Assembly (NCBI GenBank): GCA_945859605.1
Contig: OX243811.1
Coordinates: 33,310,419-33,374,418 of the forward strand
Source of the DNA: Lumbricus rubellus
Taxonomy: Eukaryota > Annelida > Clitellata > Crassiclitellata > Lumbricidae
Direction of reading: 5' to 3'
DNA length: 64,000 bases
The first letter of the stretch is position 1. Each line of letters opens with the position of its first letter. The translations under genes and the position numbers were made by a program. The notes beneath the pieces are model-generated. The model was given only the letters and a program-made list of their open reading frames with translations, ran no database searches and had not been told where the DNA came from. Of this stretch, positions 1 to 12,400 are shown one piece after another.

Positions 1-189
1 CATGTCTCGATAATTAATTTATAGAGCTTAGTACATGACATTGTCAGTGTAGTTGGAGAAAAGGTGCAATCCAACTGTATCTTTTTGAACGGTGTGTATG
101 CATCCATGGCCTATGTATTGTTGCTTTTAATCTTGCAACTGTAAACATTCGCTAAAAAAGCGATATCACATGAATTCCTTGTGTTTCAG

Positions 190-3100
190 CTGTCTGTAGC
201 CCGACCTGTAGTGGAGGACAGACGTGTGTCTCACCACCCAACGTGTGTTCCTGCCTAGATCCGGGGTCAGGATCAAAGTGCAGCAACGGTCAGTAACAGT
301 ACTTAATCCATCGACCAATAAATCTTGTCATTGACATCTCTATATGATCTTTGTACAGCCGTATGCAACGGAATTGTCAGGAAAACTATTTTAAATTTCT
401 TGCTCGCCGTGCATAGTAATAACACTTTCAGATCTCTATTTCAGAATGCTTATGTCCCTGATTTCAAGACTATTCTAGCTGTCTATTGCACTGAAGTATT
501 TCTTAGATAGTCACCATATATAGTCACCTAAATAAATTAAACCATTCACCTTTTTCAAATAGGGCCTAGGTTATTGATCCATCCATCCATCCATTCATCC
601 GTCCGTCCATCCGTCCATCATCCATTCATCCATCTATTCATTCATCCATCCATCTATCCATCCAACCGTCCACCCATCCATCCATTCATCCAACCATTCA
701 TCCTTCCATCTCTCCAATCCCCCATACATCCATCCATCCTTCATCCACCCATCCATCCATCCATCCACCCAACCATCCATCCATCAAATATCCAACCATC
801 CAATATCCCTCCAATCCTCCATCCATCCATCAAAGATCCCTCCATTCATATATCTAAGTTACTTTTTATGCATGCTTCATTGTTGCGTTTATTTTCTTCC
901 AGTTCCGTGTTCGAAGGACAACAACTGCTACCCAGGAACGTGCAAATCTGGCAGCTGCCAATGTCCTTCGGGCTTCACGGGACCCAACTGTGCCACAAGT
1001 AAACATTATTCCATCTATAGATTGACCACAAGAGCCTACAGTATACGCGTGCGCATTTGCAAAGCAACAAACGGATTTTATTTTGCACATAATACTTTCA
1101 AAGACTTCATACACAATTTCAAAATCATTTGCTGCCTATCTGATGACTTTATATATCGCCATTATCATAATGTAGAGTTCACGAATCAGATGAGATTCTT
1201 CGGAATAGTTTTAAAATATTGTCATTTTATGTGTATTAAGTATAGGCTACGGAACAGCGATTGCCCTAACTTTATTTCGTTTCATGTATTTTAATTCTTA
1301 GTTAGACCTACGCACGTTGCTATGCTTTAGATTTCTTTTTGTTTATTGATTTCTGTAAGTTGCGCACATAGGAGTGTTCTGTGAAAGATTCTGCAGCTAC
1401 GAATCCGTGCTCCTATACTAACGATCCAGACAAATCTTAATTAATATAATAATCTTTTTGATGTGTTTCAACTTAGATCTCATGTTCTTCAACTTGCCGT
1501 ATAATTGTTGTATTGTTTTTCTGCACAGTTACCTTTGTTCCGATCATTCAGTCGTGTGCAGCGAAGATTCACGGAAGACTTCCTGGTTCGTCCGTGGAAC
1601 AGGTGGTTGCTCTAAGCACCGAGTGCACGGCACCAGACGTGAGTCGAAAGACGATTTGGATTCCAACGAGTTCTGTCACTCAGGTCGATGTCAGCTGGTT
1701 GGCAAAGTACGAAAATCCCGTCAGTCTACCGGACAACAACGATGCTCCGTTCATAGCAAATGCTCCGGTCTCTCTCGGTATCGCAAGATCCACGTTCACT
1801 GTCGGCTTCCAAGGTAAGAGCTTCATCTCTCATTATTGAACGTGTACGGCCATTTTTGGCAGGCCATGCAAATAAATATTATGGTCCCCTAACCTCAGAA
1901 CAACGGGTAGTAGACCAACCTTAATTGTCAGCCGTCATGGCGATTGTGAACAGGATGACCCAGGGTGAGAATTGCCGGGGGGGGTTGGGGGGTTCAACCC
2001 CCCAGTCTTTCTTAGAGCCCCATGTTAAAGTATGTTTTTCATACCCCAATTTCAAGTTTATCATAGGCCAACCACCCCAGTTATTTTTCCACAATTCTCA
2101 TACTGGGATGACCTACATGCGCGTCTTGACCCATCTGCCTATCTTGCATCATCTTTCGACTAGATTAGATAAGAAGAAATCAGATAATAAGAGGAAATCC
2201 GATCAAATAGACGAGAGTAGTTTTATTCGATGAATTGACCAACGAATCTGTAGACTTAACTCAGTTAAGCTCTCCATCATATTCTGATGATGATGACGAC
2301 GGTGATGATGATTATGATGATAATGTTGATGATTAACAATGGCAATGAACATTAAACAGGTAGCACCGCTGTCGCTAAATCATGCCCAGCGGCCGTTCTG
2401 GCAGATCAGAACATGCCTTCGACAGCCGACTGCAGCAACACGATCCAGTTATGGACGGACCTCGGAGGAGGCAGCGCTGCCACTGCACATAACTCAACGT
2501 TAGACTATTTGCTTTAATTAATAATTATTATCATTAAAACCTGTCGCATTCTTCGCATTCTTCTTCTTCTTCTTCCTCTTCTTTTTCTTCTTCTTTTTCT
2601 TTTTCTTTTCTTCTTCTCTGCATTCGTATTCTTCTTCTTCTTTCTCATCATCGTCGTCTTCTTCTTCTTCGTCGTCGTCTTCCTTTTCTACTTTTATTTC
2701 TTTGCTAACTCATTCTTCTTCACATTCTTCTTCTTCAGCGTTCTATACCTTCAGGCAGATCCAGCAGCAGTCCAACTGCAGAATTTCCTACCTGCTACTT
2801 CCTGAACTTGTCTGTGACCCCCCCCCCTTCCCCTTCGCTTATCCATATCATGCAATCGTACAGCTCTAGTGCTTAGCTTAATGCGTCTTTATTTCTTCCA
2901 ATATTTTCTTCAAGAACTTTCTTCCGAAGAGAATTTCCACTCAACTCAACCGTAGGCCTATACCCACCTGGGTTCTCTCTCTTCATCCATGCAATACTAA
3001 GCGCTGCACCTAATCTTTTGCAGTCTTAAAAACAGACTTGTGGGCAAGAATAATATACTTAAATTCCGAGACACGACCAAGCAGACATTTGATAATTTCC

Positions 3101-4788
3101 AAAACATAGACGAAGGTTAAGACAGTGAGCTGAGTGAGGCTACCAGTACCGAGACTCAAGCACGAGTTCCAAGACTGTTCAAGATTGTTTCTCAATTATT
3201 CACAGAAAGGCAAGGGCCAATTAAACCGATGACTTTTATCAGCGTAGACAAGGCCGTATCCAGGGGGGTGTTTTGGGTGTTTGAACACCCCCCCCCCCCC
3301 AAATGGAAAATGCAGAAAAAATCTATTGCATTTTCTAGTTCGTCATGAAAAAGTGATGAAAACCCCCCGAAATGAAGTAAAAGAAATTTGACGGCGAAAA
3401 TATTTAACAGATCTCAAGCGGATGACTAAAAAAAAGGTCATCAGAAATTTTGGCGGCAAAAATGGAAAATATTTCACAGATTTCGACCGGATGACTGAAT
3501 TTAAAAAAAAGGTCATCAGAAATTTTGGCGGCAAAAATGGAAAATATTTCACAGATTTCGACCGGATGACTGAATTAAAAAAAAAAGGTCATCAGAAATT
3601 TTGGCGGCAAAAATGGAAAATATTTCACAGATTTCGACCGGATGACGAGGCCTAAATTTAAAAATTAAAAAAAAGTCATCAGAAATTTTGGGGGCCAAAA
3701 TGTAAAACATTTAAACATTTAACATATTTCGACCGGATGACTTAAAAAAAGGTCGTCAGAAATTTTGGCGGCGAAAATGTAAAATATTTCACAGATTTCG
3801 ACCGGATGACTAAATTTTTAAAAAAAGTCATCAGAAATTTTGGCGGCGAAAATGTAAAACATTTAACAGATTTCGACCGGATGACTAAAAAAGGTCATCA
3901 GAAATTTTGGCGGCGAAAATGGAAAATATTTGTTAGATTTGGCCGCCACTGAAAACACCCCCCGAAATAAAATCCTGGCTACGGCCTTGAGCGTAGAACC
4001 GCACCTGCATTTGGTGTAATACACTATATTATAACCATTTGGAAGGATCGTCATCGTAATTTCCAAACTTCTAAAGTGCCACTCGAAAGCCAAACGCTCG
4101 GCACCAGTTTTTTTGACTTTTTCATGAGCGCTGCATAGGGTTTTCCTGAACTTCCTTAGTACGTACTCAGCATTTTGGCTCATCCGAGTTACGAGATATC
4201 AGATGATTTGACAATCGTTGCTGTCGTTCCATATAGCGAATAAAATCAATTTTTCATATCCACCAAATTGCATCTCAGTCTTCTACATTGTGCGTTCTGT
4301 TGTTGATTCTAGGTTCACCATCACTGTCGATGCGTCGAATGGTGCAAGAAAGAAGAGTAGCACCAGCTACACTGGCATTACGAATTGGGGTACCGGCTTT
4401 GGGACGCAGGATTTCACTTCATACAATAGCACGAAGCGTCAGCTAACGTTCGGCTTTGATCTGAAGTCACCCGTTCACTGCCTGACAAACGCAGTCGCCA
4501 CGAACAACAACTGCACCGTATTTCCCATCTATATGAACGAAACCGTCACTGAGGTATGATCATTGCAACATGCATTTTGCGTATTATATCAACAAAAGAA
4601 TAAATTTATAATACATCAACCCTACATATAATAAATTATTAATCAGGCCTATTGCTATTTTGTTACAACAGAAGTTATTCAATAACTAATTTTTCTGAGA
4701 GTTTGCTCGACTGAGATTTTTGCAAACATTTGGGTTTTTCATAGTTTAAAAAACATAATTTTCACAATTTAGAATATATTTATATAGG

Positions 4789-4836
<48 letters not shown>

Positions 4837-7800
4837 GGACGGTGTAAGAATTGTGAAAAAATAACTAGAGGCTGGATATAATCCACATGGACTTGGAGTG
4901 TGAAAATAGACTTCACTGTGAGGCTCTAAGGAAGATTGGAGGTTGAACCCCCCCTCCCCAATTCTCACCGTGCCTACTTAATATATCGAATTCGTTATAT
5001 TGAATCATTTTTGCATTTAGAATCCGAAGATTCACCCGACATTCAACGCCTGGTCTGACGATGCATCCGGAATCGACCGTTTCCACGTCGATGCATTCTA
5101 CATGCAATCGAACGCTGGCAACAAACTCGAAGAGATCGGAGAAGCAGTCTTCCAGGCGGACATCCCCGACTCTGAACTGGCACTCAACAAAGTCCAGTTC
5201 ACCGTCAGTCAACCAGGTACGTACGCCATCCACCTCACAGTCTACGATCGAGCCAACAACACGGCGAAGGCAAGAAAGATCTTCACCTATCTTGGCGATA
5301 CGAGTCTTGTCGTCAATCAATCCGCACTCTACATTGACAAAGCGGATCCGGCAACGGGCTTTAAGTACATCACGAACCTGGAGACACCGCAGAACAACAT
5401 GCCTTACGAGTTCACCGCTCTCTGGCCGAAGACCTTCAAGAGCAACATCGATTCGAAATGGACGTACATCGTTCAGCCGTGGCCGATCCAAACAAACACG
5501 ATCGACGACAACTACGGTAACAAATTCGGAATGCGATCCGTCGACGCGCTGACGCTCACCGGAGTGATGTCATACCAGTTTGCTTACGTCATCGACAAGA
5601 ATGGCGGAATCGGGGTCAATACACCGACGAACTTCACGGACATCAACGACACAAGTGTGGAGCAGTTCCGGTTTAAGGTTGCGCAGACTGACCTGCGCAG
5701 TGGAGACATGATCGTCACGTGGGTGAGAGCTTACAGCTGGAGTACCGTCATCTACACGGCCAAGACGATGGCTTATGTCGACACGTGCAAGTACTGTGTC
5801 AACGTCACCGATAGTCACTTTGAATATCACACAGTCGACCAGTACACCACAAGGTAAAGTGGTAAACGTAGGCTATACTCATCATTTTCATTACGATTGC
5901 ACACTAATGAGTAGGTTGTGTTTGCACGCATTTTAATTATATGGACATTTTAACATACTGCACGTCTGAAATACCTCTCAAAGTAGGCCTATAGGCCTAA
6001 CATTGTGAAAAATGCGCCATGAGATAAACTAAGTCCATTCCTTTTGGATTGACATTCGCGGCAGACAGTTTTATTCCTCCGTCGCAAGCTCACAAAGTCA
6101 AAGTTGCCGATCGACGGATAGATCTTTATCCAAGTCCAATTATATTGTCCTAACAAATCCAGTGTACAATAGCGACTTACATTGTGGGAACACTTGCAAT
6201 CCACACATGAAATAGACGTCCCCATCATTTCGCTTCGCCATCCTCTCTGCTTGTCTTTCCTCATCTTTTTAACCTCTAATATACTGTCCTTTGTTTCAAG
6301 GTATAGGCCTATAGATCGCACTGGCAGCGCTACTGAAAGGTTTCTGCAGAGAGAAGACCTTTAAAATGGTTATATCTATAGGCTACCATATATACAATAG
6401 GCCTACAATAGGCTTATGTTACCTGTTCTATTCATCATCAGCACAGGGCCACCAGCCTATACTTTGAGTAAAGATTACTTTACATAGTCTATCTAAATTA
6501 CATCGCAATGAACCCAATCCCAATGTTTTCGTTGTTCCAGTGTCTTTCTGAAAGTGATGAGTAAAGTTGGAGGAATTCGTAACATAACGTGCGACATCTA
6601 CGATACTACAAGAAAGGTTCCCATAAAGTCGCTGGTTGTTCCGGTTGCGACACGAGATCCGCCTTCGTCTGTCCAAAGAAGGAAACGAGTACGTATAAAA
6701 ACATTGTGTTGTAAAGTATCCTGCACGTTTAGCCTACATTGCACGTAGGCTCTATGACATTGTATAATGTATAGAATCTATGTATCTACTAAGTACATTA
6801 TATATGCCTATTGCCTATATATGTATATAATTATATGCCTATATAATATATATATTTTAATATCAGCCTATGTAGGTATCTTGCGTGTACATTCATAAAA
6901 CAATTTAAAGTATAGCTATCGAAGGCGCTGCAGCAAGTATTGATTCCACTTTGAAGACGGAGACTTGACGCCGTTGATACAAAGTTTTCGCAGATGCAAT
7001 GATTGTGTAGATTTCCATTTAGTGTGCTGATAATGACCGTTCTTGATATCTCAGCATCAGCCAAATCATACGACCATCCTGTAATATATATCGGGGTCGA
7101 AAAGTGAATTTACAAATGCAGGTTCGGTCATAAGTAACGTGTCTCCCCTGTATACGTCAGACTTCTTTTGGCGTGCAATTTCTCTGTGGTGATTAGTCCT
7201 AGACTCCCCTTGATTCATTTTGAAAGTTTCCTTGATGGTATAGACTTGGAGGCCTTAGACAAGGGTTAATTGTATGAAAATGAATGTTTGGTTGTGATTA
7301 CATAATGGTCAGCATCACTGTTAGGACTATTAATATCACAAGTCATGATGATAGTAGGCTAATACTATTAAGATTAAGTCAGTTGTGGGTGAAAACGTCT
7401 GCTGTGTCTTACGACGACAACATCCAGGGCAAGGACTCGGCTGGAGACATTTGAATTAATGAGATGAGAATAGACGTTTCGTCCTTACTTACAATCAAAG
7501 TAGACTATAGTTTCATAACGGTCCAATGGAGAAGCAATGAAGGACAAATCGTATTTAACTTCAGATCTGATCATATAGTGCAATGTCAAATGAACTTTCC
7601 TATCTAGTGTATGCATAGGCGTACGAGGCGGGGGTGCAGGGGGGGGCAATTGCCCCCCCCAAATTCGGGCAAGTTTGGTGTTTTTTTCGGGCAAAAAGTC
7701 GCGGACGACTAAAAAAAAAAAAGGTCGTCAAGTTTCGGGCAAGTCTGGTTTTTCGGGCAAAAAAGTCGCGGACGACTAAAAAACAAAAAAAAAGGTCGTC

Positions 7801-9276
7801 AAGTTTCGGGCAAATCTGGTTTTTCGGGCAAAAATAGTCGCGGACGACCAACTTTTTGGCCGAATAAATTTTTCGGGCAGAAGTTCAATCTTTGCCCCCC
7901 CCCCCACTTCTGAAACCTCCCGTACGCCTATGAGTGTATGTATGTATATGAGCATTTATATAGCGCCTTACAATAACCTCACGAAGGCGCTTAACGTAGC
8001 TACCGGACAGTTCTAAACAAGTGCGTCTTAATTGTATGTGAGAATGTTTCATGAGATAGCCTACATGCAGTGCAGTATCACGAATTGTTAATGGAAGACT
8101 GTTCCAGTATGAAGGTCCAATGTGACTTCGATCTTTGTTGACGATTGATTATTAGATTTAAGATCGATTTAAGATCATTGATTGATAAATCGGTGCTATT
8201 GAATCTGCGCTTCTCAGAATCGTCTTTAGAATCGTGCGAAGACATTGTTACCTAATCCTCACATCCTTTGACTCTTTCAGATGTCAGCAACGAAACCATG
8301 TCTAGCTGGCGATGCCACCTGTTACTGCACAGTCCTTGGCCAGTGCTATGACGTCACTCAAGTCATTAACATCGACAACTGTGACATCGATAAGTTTGCT
8401 GGCGATACTCTGACTCTAACCTACAGCATCACAAGCCTAACGGGTCACGTGATTTCCGGTACAGTTCAAGTAAGTTAGACATTCTTTTCTTTTTCTAAGT
8501 CATGCATGATGACGTCATGATCTGATTGCCATGATTTGTGCTTTCTTATCAGGTCCTAAGTCAGGTGGTCCTGAGAGTTACTGGTTAACAAGGTGAAGTA
8601 GCATATTATCGTAATGGTAATACATGACGTTCGCGTAATTAGACCACATAGCCGAATATCAAGGAACAGCCGTGTCATGAAAATTCGTCATAATTATGTA
8701 ATATGTATGCTTAAATTGTCGAAACTGTATATGTGGCCTGAGTGCATTAAATATACATGTCTGGATTTTATGGTATGGTTAAGTACTTAAGCCTACAGCG
8801 AAGTAATTGTGTGCATTGTAATTAGCATTGTAATTAGCATTGTAATGGTAGACTAATTATGGCGCCTTTGCAATAGAGGGAGATTCATCAGACCTTACGG
8901 CAGAAACACAGGAATAAATTGAATGATTTTCAAGCGCTTTGAGAGGGGAGGTGAAGAAAACACGAGGAGCTCACATCGTAGGTTAGGCCTACTGTAGGCA
9001 ACTTACGCTGAAGGCACAGCGCTTACGCTATGTGAATAAAAATTATCACTTATTTTAAAAGTTTTGTTGATTTTTATTTTAAAAGTTTTGTTGGTGTTTT
9101 ACTGTTGTTCAGATTCAGCCGCAGGCCAATGACAGTCCGTGCCGATCACCTGGAGGTCGGTCAAAGCGCATCTTATTCCATCGCAAAAATCAGCTTCACA
9201 GTCATCATCATCGTCGTCGTTGTCGTCATCGTCATCATCATCATCATCGTCGTCGTCATTATCATCGTCATCGTCG

Positions 9277-9308
<32 letters not shown>

Positions 9309-9384
9309 ATCTTCATCGTCGTCGTCGTCGTCATCGTCATCATCATCATCATCATCGTCGTCGTTGTCGTCATCGTCATCATCA

Positions 9385-9416
<32 letters not shown>

Positions 9417-12400
9417 ATCGTCATCATCATCATCATCGTCATTATCATCGTCATCGTCATCGTCGTCGTCATCGTCGTCGTCGTCATCATCATCATCAAC
9501 AACAACAACAATGCTGCCATCTCATTTTCTTCATCAGCCGCCTTCGCTAGATGAATTGTCGGGTTAACTAATTAGTGACTTAAAAGTCTTAAAATCCTCA
9601 CCGACGTCTAATGCTCAGGGCATCGTTCGATGGCGCTACATAATGACCAGACCGCGAATTCATGTGAATCCGTCATGCCGATAGAATCCTGCGTGATCTG
9701 TACTATTCTGTAGCACCATGCTTAGAGCCCAGCAGAGGATGAACGCAGTGCCGGCGCTAGCACCCCCCACGCCCCCCATTTGGGGGGGGGGGGCCCGAGT
9801 TTGAAGGGGCCCCCAGGGGGCCCCCAAATTTAACTGGTCATTATGCCTATTTGTGACTGTATATTTCTTAAACCGGCGCATTTTTTGAGGCCCCAGATCC
9901 GGCCTGGTGCATGCCTCAACTAACCATACGGCACTGCCATAGCAGACCTAATTCAAACGTCATACCAGCCATACTGATTTTGGACGTAAGTAAAGCCATT
10001 TAAACTAACTCAGGCAGTTTCATCCACTTTCTCAAACACAACATTTATAAATTGTAACTTATTGTAATTGCTAATTGGATGAGGCTCCAAAATAAAAAAC
10101 CTGCGTGAGGCCCAAACATTAAACCCTGTGTAGGGTTCCAGATGTCCATGGTACGTGTCTGATCTTAAGTTTGCAAGGGGCCTCAAATGTAGCTGGTAAT
10201 TAGCCTATACCTTTCATGACGGTTCTATCCTGATTCCTGAAACCACGCAAATCGGACAAATTTAAACAATGGAGAGGGGACACTCTGAAGTCCTAAACCA
10301 CAACTAGCCTAACAGCATTTAAAAAATGAGCAATTTTGTAAAGATGACCGCTTAAAATTCTACAATTACAGCGTGGAAATTCCAAAAAATTTAACAATTG
10401 GGAGGGGACATTTGTTGATGTCTTACACTATGTCTTTCAGCACTTAGCATATATGAGAAATTTTGCTGAGATGACAACTCAAGGTATGGGGCCTCAAGTT
10501 TTATTTTTTGGGGGGGCCCCCGGTACCCTAGCGCCGGCACTGGATGAACGGCGTCTTGACAGATCGTATTATCTCGCTGAAACATAGTGGCAATATTACA
10601 TGGTGTATTAATGCAGTCTGTGGTGGATAGGCCTGTAGTGCTATGTGAAGATCAGTCGAGAACGATGCGATGGAGTGGAACAGACAGAGGATGGAAAAGA
10701 ATTCCAAAGTATGGATCCAACGGCACCGGTGGATCCATCCATCCATCCATCCATCCATCCATCCATCCATCCATCCATCCATCCATCCATCTATCCATCT
10801 ATCCATCAAAGTTTTGGAAATTTCGACTAAATGCCTTCACCCTTTTTTGCTTAGTACTTTTGGAAGTGTCTGAAATGTTATTAATTTCTTCTTGCAGGCA
10901 TCGGAGTAGGTGCAATCATCGGAATAATCATCGGTAAGAATTTAAAGTCATATAGGGTTAATGCTTTCAGAAATAGTTTATGCTTACATTTCGATATATT
11001 TAATATTATCATTCATTCACTCCGAATAATATATTTATATGGTGCCTCTTCAAAGAATCTACTCAGAGGCGCTCTGAGTATATAATATATATATACATAT
11101 TATATACTATATTATTATATATTATATTATATATTATGTTATATTATATATCTGAGTATATATATATTATATAGGCCTATCATATTCCTAGGCCTACCTA
11201 ATTAGTACAAAGTATAATATAGCGTAACGTAGGGTCTATTATAGGCTATTATTTATCCGATCACGTCGTATTACCTTGCCTTTACTTTATGTTATGAATG
11301 TACAACTGTGCGTTATAATAATAACTTTATCTTGCCTTAACTTCCCCCCTTCCCTTCCTATTTTATTAATTTTTATTTCCTTTTCAACCTTGCTTTATCA
11401 TTAGCTACATTATCCGACATCAGGCCTCTCTGTCAGTCTCTGATCGTATTGTACATGTACCTTACTTTGCGTTGCTTGTTGCCCGACTTTACTTCATCTA
11501 ATTAATTTAAATTTACTCGATATAGGCTACATGTAACTTACCTCATCTGACTATAACAGTTGTGTCTCTGTGAACAATTATTATTCAGCGTGCATCATCG
11601 GACTCCTCATTGTCATTCTGCTCATCATTATGCTCGTGAGGTCGCGTGTTCAACACAAGCATCCGCTTCCAAAGCGGGTTCTAACCATGGCGTCTCATGT
11701 TAAGAGCACGTTCGTTGGTCAGACGACTGCAGTGACCGTCAACGACCTCTACGAAGGACAATCCGCATACATCAAGGTATAGGTCTATAGCCGTATACTA
11801 TCAGGGCTAAAGAGATAAATTCAGGACTTCCTGGGTCCATGGCATAGCATGCAGTCGCGAAGCTCATAAGTCTTTATGATAAATATTTTAAAGAAATAAA
11901 TTGAAATGATAAAAGTGCAGGTATTGCCTACAATTTCATGTTTATATATATATATATATATATAATTTCATGTTTATATATATATATATATACATATATC
12001 ATGCAATATGATTTTAAGTTTAAATTGATTGCATTTAATTCTCTTAAATGTGATATTTAAAAAGGCATAAATCCTAAACTTTGCAGACATATGGTAGCTT
12101 TCTAGCGTTGGTCCCTAAAAGTCGTCTGGCCTCTGGGCATTTGCCTCCATGCCTCCCCCACCTCTCGGCGGCCTTGCATACTATAACAGTAAACTCAATG
12201 TGCATAATACATATGCCTAGACGATGTAAAGTAAGTCAGGAATTAAACTAATCGTTTATTGTAGTAATCGCTGACCACACTTTGGGTTGCATTGTTCTAT
12301 GGGTTGCCATGCGAGTGAGCCATATTATTTTGTCACAAAATCTCGGGAGCCATGCCATATGCCGTGTTTAAATCAAGAGTGAATCATTATAGCCCTTCAC

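Noticed and set aside
574..1002. 142-codon His/Pro/Ser-rich frame
   Set aside because: Mostly the (CATC)n repeat; its distal part overlaps the genuine EGF exon in a different frame.
5061..5552. 163-codon Ser/Thr/Arg-rich frame, and - strand frames over the same region
   Set aside because: Shadow frames of the 833-nt receptor exon 5021-5853, whose own frame fits both splice phases.
9105..9567. Frames encoding long poly-Ser, poly-Ile/Val and poly-Met/Thr proteins
   Set aside because: All three forward frames are open through a TCA/TCG microsatellite; the real exon (9113-9155) ends before it.
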